Positions 7,139 through 15,193 of a DNA stretch of 33,209 nt are shown piece after piece (the stretch's first letter is position 1; each line of letters begins with the position of its first letter). Origin of the DNA: Syntrophorhabdaceae bacterium. Its GTDB lineage: Bacteria; Desulfobacterota; Syntrophorhabdia; Syntrophorhabdales; Syntrophorhabdaceae. A program made the position numbers and the translations under genes. Below the pieces are notes generated by a model. It had not been told where the DNA came from and did not search any database. It saw only the letters and a list, made by a program, of their open reading frames with translations. The stretch covers positions 1 to 33,209 of the forward strand of contig JAGOOA010000027.1 of NCBI GenBank assembly GCA_017992765.1. The letters are read 5' to 3'.

Positions 7139-7220
7139 GGTTGTTATTGTAATAATCTCCCGGAGGATTTGCAAGGAAACAGTATTTCTTGAAAAAATTA
7201 TGGTGATTTATCCGGTACAA

Positions 7221-7300
7221 TTATAGTATAATTATTACTAATTATTACTATTTAATACTATAACAGACTATTTGGATATATTATTTACTATAATGCCATA
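7221..7300. promoter_or_regulatory. AT-rich, 10-bp phased array upstream of fdhA
   Basis: Eight consecutive 10-bp blocks end in ACTA or a close variant: ACTA at 7237, 7247, 7257, 7267 and 7287, TATA at 7227 and 7277, CATA at 7297. ATTATTACTA is repeated exactly (7231-7240 and 7241-7250). A 9-bp inverted repeat TTATAGTAT / ATACTATAA sits at 7221-7229 and 7255-7263. TATAAT-like boxes occur at 7227-7232 and 7289-7294, but no good -35 partner is visible. A regulator-binding array or bent DNA controlling fdhA is likely. Confidence 0.55.
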
Positions 7301-7317
7301 GTTTAGGAGGAATATTG

Positions 7318-9999
7318 ATGAACATTACGATCAACGGGAAAGTATGCGAAGCAGTCGAAGGACAGACGATCCTTGATGTAGCCCGGGCCAACGGGTTCAC
7401 TATCCCGACCCTCTGTCACCTGCCCGGATTAAGCCCAACCGGGGCCTGCCGTATATGCGTGGTAGAGGTTGAGGGGATGCGAAACCTGGTGACTGCCTGT
7501 TCGTCTCCGGTTACCGCAGGAATGGTTGTCAAAACAAACACGGAACGGGTCTTGAGCGCCCGCCGCTTTATCGTTGAACTGCTGGTCTCGTGCCATCCTC
7601 TCGATTGCATGACCTGCGAAAAGGCAGGGGACTGTACGCTTCAGAACCTGGCTTACGAACTGGGAGTAACCTCCTCCGGCACGGAAGGGGAAAAATATAA
7701 CTATCCCGTGGATCATTCCAATCCTTTTATAATCCGGGATTACAACAAATGCATCTTATGCCTGAAATGCGTCCGGGTCTGTAATGAGATCCAGGGAATA
7801 GAGGCCATCAAGACCATTAACCGCGGATTTGATACGAAGATATCCACCGCCTTTGATACCACCTTGCAGGACAGCAATTGTGTCTTCTGCGGACAGTGCG
7901 TTCAGGCGTGCCCCGTAGGAGCCCTTACGGCAAAGAAAGCGACAGGGCTGGGGCGTGCCTGGGAGCAGGAAAAGGTACGCACCACCTGCCCCTATTGCGG
8001 CGTCGGATGCCAGATCTATCTGCACATGAAAGGGGAACAGATCGTCAGCACCTCAGCCGTTGAGGATGGTTCGCCCAACAAGGGGCGCCTCTGCGTGAAG
8101 GGACGGTTCGGGTATGACTTCATCTATTCAGGCGAGAGGTTAACGACCCCGCTGATAAAGGAGAACGGCGCCTTCCGCGAGGCATCGTGGGATGAAGCCC
8201 TGGATCTGGTGGCAACCAGGTTCAAGCAGATCATTGCGGAAAGCGGCCCTGATGCCATAGGTGGGGTAAGTTGCGCCCGCAGCATCAATGAAGATTCATA
8301 CCAGATGCAAAAGCTCTTTCGCGCGGTGATCGGCACCAACAATATCGATCACTGCGCCCGTACCTGACACGCCCCCACTGTCGCCGGTCTGGCGCAATCA
8401 TTTGGTTCAGGGGCTATGACAAATTCCTTTGGTGAATTCGCTGACGCCAAAATGTTCTTCTGCATCGGCACGAATATGACAGAGGCACACCCTGTGGCTG
8501 CCACATTCCTGAAAAATGCGCTGCGGAAAGGTGCAAAACTCATCGTTGTCGACCCGCGGAATCAACCCCTCGCAAAATTAGCTGATATCCACTGCCAGAT
8601 AAAAGTGGGCACCGATATCGCCTTCCTGAACGGGGTCATGAACGTGCTTATCACTGAAAACCTTTATGATAAAGATTTTGTTGTGAACAGGTGCGACAAC
8701 TTCGAAGCCTTCAAGGCAAAAATAATGGAGTACCCTGTGAAGCGTGCAGCCGAGATCTCCGGGGTAGACGCCGAAACGATCCGCAAGGTGGCCCATTTGC
8801 TTGCCGCCGTGAAGCCTGCCATGCTCTGCTATACCCTCGGGATCACGGAGCACACAACAGGAAAGGATAACGTCTTGAGCACCGCCAACCTCCAGTTGCT
8901 GCTTGGCAATATGGGAGTGCCTTCCGGCGGGGTAAATCCGCTGCGCGGTCAGAACAACGTCCAGGGCGCCTGCGATATGGGGGCGCTGCCCAATGTCTTC
9001 CCGGGCTATCAGAGGGTGATCGACCCTGCCGCGAGAGAAAAATTCACAAAGGCATGGGACGTGGAAAAATTGCCCGATAAGAACGGCATGATGATGCCCA
9101 ATATGATGGAGGGCCTGGTCGATAAAAAGATCCGGGCATTTTACGTCTTCGGCGAGAATCTTGCAAATACCGAGCCTGATATCCATAAGGTTGAACATGA
9201 ACTGGCTTCTGCAGAATTTCTCGTATGCCAGGACATCTTCCCGACGGAGACAACCCGTTTTGCCCACGTGGTCTTTCCCGCTGCGGCGTGGAGTGAAGAC
9301 GACGGGACGTTCACCAGCAGTGAAAGGAGGGTAAGCCGGGTACGGAAAGTAAAGACCCCCCCAGGTCAAGCGAAGCCAAACTGGTGGATATTCAAGGAAC
9401 TGGCCAAACGCATGGGGCATGCCTGGACATCGAACAGCGGGCCGGAGATATGGGACAACGAGGTTTCGGTCCTCGCGCCGGCGCTCGGCGGCATCAAATA
9501 CGGCCGCATCGAAGAAGATGGCCTCCAGTGGCCATGTCCCACACCGGAGCACCAGGGCACGCAGTTCCTCCATCGAGATGGCATCTTCACCCATGGCAAG
9601 GGGATATTCAGCCCCGTTGACTGGAAGCCGCCTGCGGAGGTCCCCGATAAAGAGTATCCTTTTGTGTTGAGCACGGGCCGGAGGCTCTATCAATACCATA
9701 CACGGACGCAAACGGGACGTTCGGGGATGGATTTTCTCCTGCCCGAGGAAACGGCCGATATATCTCAGGCCGATGCACAGAGGCTTGGCATTCAACCGGA
9801 CGAATACGTAAAGGTCAGGTCGCGGCGGGGAGAAGTGAAGGTCAAAGCCAGGGTAACGCCCGAGGTGCCCCCAGGCATGGTCTGGATGGCATTTCATTTC
9901 CGCGAAGGATGTGCCAACTGGCTGACGAACGCGGTGTATGACCCCAACACGATGACGGCGGAATACAAAGCCTGTGCTGTAACCGTGGAAAAGATATGA
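7318..9999 (+). CDS. fdhA: Selenocysteine-containing formate dehydrogenase alpha subunit with NuoG-like N-terminus
   Basis: The gene is read through an in-frame TGA at 8365-8367, giving 893 residues with selenocysteine at position 350. The enzyme interconverts formate and CO2 at a Mo/W-bis-MGD centre. Domains in order: 2Fe-2S ferredoxin (Cys 33, 44, 47, 61), His-Cys 4Fe-4S (H-P-L-D-C-M-T-C-E-K-A-G-D-C, about 93-106), two 4Fe-4S clusters (Cys 145-155 and 188-198), the 4Fe-4S/molybdopterin domain (Cys 224, 227, 231, 259), then the catalytic H-C-A-R-T-U-H-A-P-T-V-A-G-L and the C-terminal molybdopterin-binding domain. This is the layout of soluble NAD- or ferredoxin-linked FDHs, but no NuoE/NuoF partner is adjacent. 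AGGAGG lies 7 nt before ATG 7318. The stop overlaps the FmdE-like start. Confidence 0.95.
8365..8396 (+). promoter_or_regulatory. Selenocysteine UGA codon and SECIS hairpin within fdhA
   Basis: The TGA at 8365-8367 is followed 11 nt later by a hairpin: U-G, a single unpaired U (8381), CGCC, loop GGUCU (8386-8390), GGCG, C-A (8379-8396). The GGUCU loop and the bulged U below the apical stem match the E. coli fdhF SECIS recognised by SelB. The spacing and the coding context (C-A-R-x-U-H) also agree. The organism must therefore encode SelA, SelB and tRNA-Sec elsewhere. Confidence 0.92.
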
Positions 10000-10604
10000 T
10001 GTTTTCGGCAAACCCGAGCTCAAACGTTATTGTATACAATACTCAGATCCTCGGATATTCCTTTGACGAGTACGTTGATGCAGCGAAACGGTTTCATGGC
10101 CACGCATCCCCTGGCGTTATCATCGGCGGGTTTATGGTAGATGCTGCTGTACGGAACCTGCCCGATGGCATCCTCTATGATGCCATCTGTGAAACCAGGT
10201 CCTGCCTGCCTGACGCCGTCCAACTGCTGACGCCATGCACAATCGGGAACGGCTGGCTTAAAATCATCAATACCGGGCGCTTCGCGCTCGCCCTTTACAA
10301 TAAGCAGGACAATGAAGGCGTGAGGGTCTTTATGGACGCGGAAAAGGTGAAGGCATGGCAGGAAATAAAGGCATGGTACTTCAAACTGAAGTCCGGCAAA
10401 GAACAAAACCAGGAAGCGCTCGCCAGGGAAGTTAAAGAGGCCGGCAACAGCATTTTGAGCGTCCGGCATGTACGGGTCCTGCCGCATATTGCTGAAAAAA
10501 AAGGTAAAGGAGGCATTGTTGTCTGTCCTCAATGCCGGGAAGCCTACCCTGCCAAGGACGGGGAGGCCTGTCTGGCCTGCCAGAAGAATATGCTGTATAT
10601 GTAG
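9996..10604 (+). CDS. FmdE-family protein with C-terminal zinc ribbon
   Basis: This protein belongs to the formylmethanofuran dehydrogenase subunit E family (FmdE). In bacteria it is found beside Mo/W oxidoreductases without any methanofuran pathway. Visible family motifs are F-H-G-H-A-S-P-G (34-40), C-E-T-R-S-C-L-P-D-A-V-Q-L-L-T-P-C-T-I-G-N-G-W-L (65-88) and a C-terminal four-Cys ribbon (C-P-Q-C at 177-180, C-L-A-C at 192-195). The usual Cys of H-G-H-x-C-P-G is Ser38 here. The gene starts within the fdhA stop codon (ATGA overlap), so the two are translationally coupled. A role in cofactor delivery, metal handling or electron transfer for this formate dehydrogenase is inferred, not shown. Confidence 0.85.
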   Translation: MMFSANPSSNVIVYNTQILGYSFDEYVDAAKRFHGHASPGVIIGGFMVDAAVRNLPDGILYDAICETRSCLPDAVQLLTPCTIGNGWLKIINTGRFALALYNKQDNEGVRVFMDAEKVKAWQEIKAWYFKLKSGKEQNQEALAREVKEAGNSILSVRHVRVLPHIAEKKGKGGIVVCPQCREAYPAKDGEACLACQKNMLYM

Positions 10605-10622
10605 GAGCCGAAGAAGACTGCC

Positions 10623-11231
10623 ATGGCGCTCAACAGGCAAACAAACACCATCACGACCGATCCGGAGAGGATAAGGTCTATAATCGATAAACGGCTCATT
10701 CGGGCGCGGCCAGAGGTTAGGGCTACCTTTCCACCGGTCTTGAGACAAGGCAGCGTATCGTCGGCGATCATCTACGAACCGGAGTACCTGATAATCGTCT
10801 TTCTTACCACAGAAGAGGAGAAACGTTTCAGAGAGAGCCTTTCCAGGCAGATCGACCCCTTTGTGGGGCTGATAACTACCGGGCCCGAAAAGGCTGCATG
10901 CAGGGCAGAAAATGTCAGGTATGCCACGGTAAGAAGCTGTACCATTGCGAACTCTTTTGGTATTTCCCTCGGCCCCGATTCTACGATTATCCTTGAGGAC
11001 TATCACCAGATCATTGATACGGACGATGTTGGCACCGTTTCGTACACAGTGCCTCTGGCGTACATAATAAGTTACGGAAACGATATAGGGCGCGAGACAG
11101 CCCATGAGCACCTTGACGGTCTTGTAGCTTACTCCATGAACATGTGGAGGGAGGGCATGGGGCCGATAATCCGGCCGGAGGGTACTGAATGCCTTGCGGC
11201 TTTATACGAGCTTCAGGGGGCGGGAAACTAA
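10623..11231 (+). CDS. Hypothetical protein in the fdhA operon
   Basis: I do not recognise this 202-residue protein. It is soluble, with no signal peptide or membrane helix. An N-terminal helical, Arg-rich part (E-R-I-R-S-I-I-D-K-R-L-I-R-A-R-P) is followed by beta-rich sequence (S-A-I-I-Y-E-P-E-Y-L-I-I-V-F) and a segment with two cysteines (A-A-C-R-A-E-N, R-S-C-T-I-A-N-S). A later acidic part (T-I-I-L-E-D-Y-H-Q-I-I-D-T-D-D) and A-H-E-H-L-D-G could bind metal. It follows the FmdE-like gene by 18 bp, so it is probably co-transcribed with fdhA and may help formate dehydrogenase maturation. GGAG at 10604-10607 is rather far from ATG 10623, so the start is not certain. Confidence 0.7.
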   Translation: MALNRQTNTITTDPERIRSIIDKRLIRARPEVRATFPPVLRQGSVSSAIIYEPEYLIIVFLTTEEEKRFRESLSRQIDPFVGLITTGPEKAACRAENVRYATVRSCTIANSFGISLGPDSTIILEDYHQIIDTDDVGTVSYTVPLAYIISYGNDIGRETAHEHLDGLVAYSMNMWREGMGPIIRPEGTECLAALYELQGAGN

Positions 11232-11267
11232 GCGCGCAGCGAGACCCTCCGGCGTGCAAGATCGGTA

Positions 11268-11690
11268 ATGGAAAAGGCAAACCCAAAAATTGTTATAGCT
11301 GCTGTGATCGAAAGAGATGGCTATATACTTATCGGCAAGAGAAAGCACGGAAAGCGGCATGTTGGAAAATGGGAGCTCCCTGGCGGCACGCTTGAAAAGA
11401 GAGAGACCTATGAGCAATGTCTGAAACGGGAACTCCAGGAAGAACTTGCCATAACAGTTGAAGTCGGCGATCTTATCGGTTCGAGCACGTTCATGTACGC
11501 ACCCGACTGGGTCATCAAGCTGTTGGCGTTTCGGGCGGCCTACGTCTCAGGCACGTTCCACCTTAACGATCATGAGGAGATACGCTGGGTAAAACCGGCA
11601 GACCTTGTCAATTACGACTTCCCTGACGCGGACAGGCCTATTATAGAAAAACTGGCCAGGGAAGGCCGCCGGCGCAGCAAATGTGCCTGA
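11268..11690 (+). CDS. Nudix hydrolase (MutT-like)
   Basis: This is a pyrophosphohydrolase that splits a nucleoside diphosphate linked to another group, possibly oxidised dNTPs. The Nudix box is complete: G40, E46, then R-E-L-Q-E-E-L (54-60), fitting G-x5-E-x7-R-E-U-x-E-E-x-U. The upstream W-E-L-P-G-G and R-K-H-G-K segments are typical of MutT/CTP-pyrophosphohydrolase-like members. At 140 residues it is a single Nudix domain. It starts 36 bp after the unknown protein, probably as the last gene of the fdhA operon. No strong ribosome binding site precedes ATG 11268. Substrate is not predictable. Confidence 0.9.
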   Translation: MEKANPKIVIAAVIERDGYILIGKRKHGKRHVGKWELPGGTLEKRETYEQCLKRELQEELAITVEVGDLIGSSTFMYAPDWVIKLLAFRAAYVSGTFHLNDHEEIRWVKPADLVNYDFPDADRPIIEKLAREGRRRSKCA

Positions 11691-11703
11691 CCTATACAGT
11701 GCG

Positions 11704-11732
11704 TTGACAAAGCATTCCTTATGATCTATGAT
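11704..11732 (+). promoter_or_regulatory. Sigma-70 promoter for galT, likely giving a leaderless mRNA
   Basis: TTGACA (11704-11709) and TATGAT (11727-11732) are 17 bp apart, very near consensus. The expected transcription start (about 11739-11741) coincides with ATG 11740, the start that matches the family N-terminus. No Shine-Dalgarno is visible before that ATG, so translation would start on a leaderless transcript. Confidence 0.6.
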
Positions 11733-11739
11733 GTTAAAA

Positions 11740-12717
11740 ATGTCGGAACTCAGAAAAGATCCCCTGTCCGGAAGCTGGGTCGTTGTCGGATACCATACAA
11801 CAAAATCAAGCAGCACGGGCATCTGCCCTTTTTGCCCGGGCAATGAAAATCTGACGCCCCATCCGATCAGGGAATACAAGGACTCCCAGGATAACTGGCT
11901 TGTCCGCTGTTTCCCCGCAACAAACCCAATATTCGTCATAGAGGTTGACGAAAACAAGAGGGCCGAGGGCATCTACGATAAGATGGAAAATGTCGGCGCC
12001 CATGAGATCGTCGTAGAAAACCGGTCCCACACAAAAACGATGTCCAGCTTTAGCGAACAGGAATTTCTCCTCCTCTTCGACATGTACAGAGAACGGATCA
12101 CAGACCTTAAACGAGACATGCGCTTCAAATACATCCAGGTTTTTAAAAACCATGGAGAGCTCGCCGGTTCATATATCTTTCATCCCCATTCCCACGTCCT
12201 TGCAACACCGATAGTCCCTTCCGGGATAGCCGGGGAGTTTGTCAATGCAAGGAACCATTACCTGCAGAAGGAACGCTGCCTGCTCTGCGATATCATAAGC
12301 CAGGAGATACGGCAGAACAAACGGGTCGTGATGATGAATTCGAACTTCATCGCCATATGCCCCTTCGCATCAAGGTTTCCCTATGAGGTGTGGATGCTGC
12401 CAAGGGTTCACGATGCGCACTTTGAACGTGATACCACGGAAGAGATCAAAAAGGACCTTGCCCGGGCCATGCTTGACATTATGAAGCGCATAGAAAAACT
12501 GGCAAACGCATACACCTTTGTCTTTCATACTTCCCCGAATATGCCGAACGAGGCCATTCACGGCGAGGACGTACCGGTTCATGAATATTTCCACTGGCAC
12601 ATCGAGATACTCCCGAGGGATTTCCGGTCCTCCAAATACAAACGAGAGGACGAGTTTCATGTTGTTTCCATTACACCGGAAGATGCTGCCAACGCGTTAA
12701 AATCGCAGAACGTGTAA
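11740..12717 (+). CDS. galT: Galactose-1-phosphate uridylyltransferase-like protein (GalT family)
   Basis: This is a 325-residue member of the GalT branch of the HIT superfamily, nucleotidyl transferases that work through a covalent nucleotidyl-histidine. The N-terminus (M-S-E-L-R-K-D-P-L-S-G-S-W-V-V-V), zinc cysteines C-P-F-C (29, 32) and C-L-L-C (180, 183), and the second-half motif F-H-W-H-I-E-I-L-P-R are typical. The active-site triad is H-P-H-S-H (148-152), whereas GalT enzymes normally have H-x-H-x-Q. The last His is the state seen in HIT hydrolases, so the reaction could be hydrolysis or phosphorolysis of another sugar nucleotide. ATG 11740 is preferred over 11728/11731, which overlap the -10 box. 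No other Leloir-pathway gene is nearby. Confidence 0.85.
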   Translation: MSELRKDPLSGSWVVVGYHTTKSSSTGICPFCPGNENLTPHPIREYKDSQDNWLVRCFPATNPIFVIEVDENKRAEGIYDKMENVGAHEIVVENRSHTKTMSSFSEQEFLLLFDMYRERITDLKRDMRFKYIQVFKNHGELAGSYIFHPHSHVLATPIVPSGIAGEFVNARNHYLQKERCLLCDIISQEIRQNKRVVMMNSNFIAICPFASRFPYEVWMLPRVHDAHFERDTTEEIKKDLARAMLDIMKRIEKLANAYTFVFHTSPNMPNEAIHGEDVPVHEYFHWHIEILPRDFRSSKYKREDEFHVVSITPEDAANALKSQNV

Positions 12718-12742
12718 AAAAGGGGGAGAGGGGACAGTGTCA

Positions 12743-12763
12743 CCCCGCAGCACGCTGCAGGGG
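12743..12763 (+). terminator. Hairpin after galT, possible terminator
   Basis: CCCC-GCAG pairs with CTGC-A-GGGG around a CACG loop (one bulged A). It follows the galT stop by 25 bp. An overlapping GACAGTGTC palindrome lies just before it. No clean T-run follows, so it may end transcription weakly or be a REP-like repeat. Confidence 0.4.
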
Positions 12764-12921
12764 ATCATCCGTATTGAACATTTCAACATAGTGCTAGTTA
12801 TACAATTATATCAATTCATTACACACTATAGTTCACATAAGATTATTGTAAACCTGCCTAACCTGCTTGCAAATCCTAAAGAAATTTATAAGGTTCTCAG
12901 AGCAAATATTTAAAAAAATCC

Positions 12922-12950
12922 TTGACAAAAAAATATTCCCGCTGTTAAAT
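12922..12950 (+). promoter_or_regulatory. Sigma-70 promoter of the nrdD operon
   Basis: TTGACA (12922-12927) and TTAAAT (12945-12950) are 17 bp apart. The start of transcription would be near 12957, inside the first NrdR-type box, giving a leader of about 120 nt before nrdD. Confidence 0.65.
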
Positions 12951-12996
12951 AACTACATATAGTAGACATATTTAGTATTGATACTATATGTAGTGG
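12950..12996 (+). promoter_or_regulatory. Pair of NrdR boxes upstream of nrdD
   Basis: Two imperfect palindromes, CTACATATAG (12953-12962) and CTATATGTAG (12984-12993), each fit the NrdR-box core CwAtATaTwG with one change. Their centres are 31 bp apart, the usual three-turn spacing of paired NrdR boxes. The pair is also a perfect 12-bp inverted repeat (12953-12964 and 12982-12993). It lies right behind the -10 box, so NrdR bound with ATP/dATP would repress the operon. The nrdR gene is not in the window. Confidence 0.8.
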
Positions 12997-13078
12997 GGAG
13001 AGGGGTTCTTGGTGGGGTCTTTTTCGAAAACAAAATTAAATAATTCTAAGCAGTTTTAATTATCATAAGGGGGTACAA

Positions 13079-15166
13079 ATGGAAACAACTGATCTTAATC
13101 TTTTTGTAAGGACTTCCGAAGAAAGCATCGCCGACTGGGACCGGTCGAAGATCGTTGACGCGCTGATCAGGGAAACACTGATCGACCGTGATACCGCAAA
13201 TGAGGTCAGCAAAGATGCTGAACAGATGATCCGGAGATCCGGCATTAAGGTCATTACGGCGCCGCTCATCAGGGAGCTCGTAAACGCAAAACTGATCGAA
13301 AAAGGCCTGGAAAATACAAGGAAGATGCACACCAGGCTGGGGATGCCCCTTTATGATGTGGATACCCTTATCCTTCATCCGAACAAAGAAAATGCCAACG
13401 TACCCCATGGCCCCGAGGCGACGAACCTCACCCTTTCCGAGAATATCAAAAAGGAGTATGCCCTCCTTTCCGTATTCTCGCAGGACGTTGCTGACGCCCA
13501 TATGAACGGCGATATCCATCTCCACGACCTCGGTTTTATCGATAGGCCTTATTGCAGCGGCCAATCGCTCGAGTATATCAAGAAGTTCGGCCTCGACCTT
13601 CCCCATTCCCTTTCGATGGCTAAACCAGCAAAGCACCCTGAGGTCCTCCTCGCCCACCTCGTCAAGTTCGCCGCCGCCCTCCAGAGCCATTTTGCCGGCG
13701 CGATCGGATGGGATGCCATTAACGTCTTCTTCGCCCCTTACCTTGAGGGTATGAGCGATGGCGAGGTAAAACAGCTTGCCCAGATGCTTATATTCGAATT
13801 TTCACAGCAAGCCGTGGCCCGCGGCGGACAGGCCATCTTCACGGACATCAATATATACTGGGAGATCCCGCAGCACTTTGTCAACGTCCCCGCCATCGGC
13901 CCCGGAGGGAAATTCACCGGCAAGACCTATGGGGAGTACGAAAAAGAGGCCCAGAGATTTGCCTGGTCCCTCTTCGAGGTCTTTAAAGAGGGTGATGGAG
14001 CCGGAAGGCCCTTCTTCTTCCCGAAGCCGATCGTCCACATAACGGAAAAGTTCTTCCGCACCGACGGCCACATGGATTTTCTCAACCTCATTTCTGATGT
14101 AGCGGCAGACAAGGGCAATACTTACTATGTCTTCGACCGTGGCGAAACAGCAAAGATCTCTGAGTGCTGCCGCCTGAGCTTTAAGCTCGATGAAAGAGAC
14201 CTTCTTGACGCAAAGGAACCGTGGAGGATGAGGTACTGCGCCCTTCAGAACGTCTCCCTTAACCTGCCAAGGCTTGCCTACCTTGCAAAAAATGACGATA
14301 CGCAGCTGTTTAACCTCATCACAGAGCGGTTCGTCCTTGCCGTAAAGGCACATAAAGAAAAAAGGGTCTTCATGGAGAAGCTCCTCTCGCTTGGAGAGGA
14401 CGGCCCGCTGGCGCTGCTCACGATGAACAGGGATGGGATGCCCTATCTGCGGTTCAACCTTGCCTCCCATCTCATCGGCATGGTCGGCCTCAACGAAATG
14501 GTACAGATCCACACAGGCGAAGAAATGCACGAGTCCAAACGGGCGCTGAAGTTCGGCATCAAAGTAATGGCACACATGAACCTCCTTACAGACAAGATGA
14601 GGAGGCAGGAGAACATGAAGATCGTCCTCGAACAGACGCCCGCAGAAAGCACAAGCTACAGGTTCGCACGGCTTGACATGAGGTACTTCTCGCCGCTTTC
14701 GGGGAGGGTCGTCAAGGGCGACATCGTGTCCGGCGAGGTATATTACACGAACTCCACGCACTTTAACGTCAAATGTGCCATGAACCCCATTGAGAGGGTC
14801 ACAAGCGAGGGTATCTTCCATCCGCTTATAGAGGCGGGTTCGATCTCCCACGTGTGGCTCGGCGAGTCGCATCCATCCCATGAAGCCATTGCCGACTTTG
14901 TCATCAAGACGTTCAAGCACACGACAAATGACCAGATAGCCTTCTCTCCTGAGTTCACCACCTGCAACAAGTGCCACAGGACCTCAAGGGGGCTTGCCGA
15001 TACGTGCTCCTATTGCGGATCTCCCGATGTCGACGGGATAACGAGGATCACCGGGTACTTTACGAAGGTATCGAGCTGGAACAAGGGCAAGCTGGGAGAA
15101 CTGAAGGACAGGTACAGAAATATAGAGTATTTCTCGGAAGCAAAGAAAAAAGCGGTAAATGAATAA
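13079..15166 (+). CDS. nrdD: Anaerobic (class III) ribonucleoside-triphosphate reductase
   Basis: This glycyl-radical enzyme reduces NTPs to dNTPs without oxygen. The 695 residues comprise an N-terminal ATP-cone (about 5-90; allosteric dATP/ATP switch), the ten-stranded barrel with an S-E-C-C-R-L-S-F segment likely to carry the thiyl cysteine, a zinc site (Cys 629, 632, 643, 646) and the glycyl-radical motif R-I-T-G-Y (Gly659), followed by W-N-K-G-K-L-G-E-L-K-D-R. All key residues are present. It is the first gene of an operon with a glutaredoxin-like gene and nrdG, behind NrdR boxes. Placing a redoxin between nrdD and nrdG suggests a redoxin-reduced rather than formate-reduced subtype. GGGGG precedes ATG 13079. 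Confidence 0.97.
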   Translation: METTDLNLFVRTSEESIADWDRSKIVDALIRETLIDRDTANEVSKDAEQMIRRSGIKVITAPLIRELVNAKLIEKGLENTRKMHTRLGMPLYDVDTLILHPNKENANVPHGPEATNLTLSENIKKEYALLSVFSQDVADAHMNGDIHLHDLGFIDRPYCSGQSLEYIKKFGLDLPHSLSMAKPAKHPEVLLAHLVKFAAALQSHFAGAIGWDAINVFFAPYLEGMSDGEVKQLAQMLIFEFSQQAVARGGQAIFTDINIYWEIPQHFVNVPAIGPGGKFTGKTYGEYEKEAQRFAWSLFEVFKEGDGAGRPFFFPKPIVHITEKFFRTDGHMDFLNLISDVAADKGNTYYVFDRGETAKISECCRLSFKLDERDLLDAKEPWRMRYCALQNVSLNLPRLAYLAKNDDTQLFNLITERFVLAVKAHKEKRVFMEKLLSLGEDGPLALLTMNRDGMPYLRFNLASHLIGMVGLNEMVQIHTGEEMHESKRALKFGIKVMAHMNLLTDKMRRQENMKIVLEQTPAESTSYRFARLDMRYFSPLSGRVVKGDIVSGEVYYTNSTHFNVKCAMNPIERVTSEGIFHPLIEAGSISHVWLGESHPSHEAIADFVIKTFKHTTNDQIAFSPEFTTCNKCHRTSRGLADTCSYCGSPDVDGITRITGYFTKVSSWNKGKLGELKDRYRNIEYFSEAKKKAVNE

Positions 15167-15193
15167 CACTTCTATAAAAAGGAGGTAGCGTAA

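Larger units (their letters stand above)
12718..13078. other. 361-bp gap: hairpin after galT and nrdD control region
   Basis: There is no gene here. The first part holds a G-rich stretch and a hairpin (12743-12763). The middle is AT-rich with no recognised feature. The end carries the nrdD promoter with two NrdR-type boxes. Confidence 0.8.

Noticed and set aside
7315-8367. fdhA as a broken gene or two separate proteins split at TGA 8365
   Set aside because: The sequence flanking the TGA is the conserved selenocysteine site and a SECIS hairpin follows, so it is one selenoprotein, not a pseudogene.
8578-10023. 481-codon minus-strand open frame opposite fdhA
   Set aside because: It is a shadow of the coding bias of fdhA with no recognisable motif or ribosome binding site.
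10020-11111. 363-codon minus-strand open frame opposite the FmdE-like and unknown genes
   Set aside because: It spans two plus-strand genes, one of them a clear family member, and its product shows no domain.
13802-14977. 391-codon minus-strand open frame opposite nrdD
   Set aside because: It lies wholly antisense to a well-conserved enzyme; its composition is that of a shadow frame.
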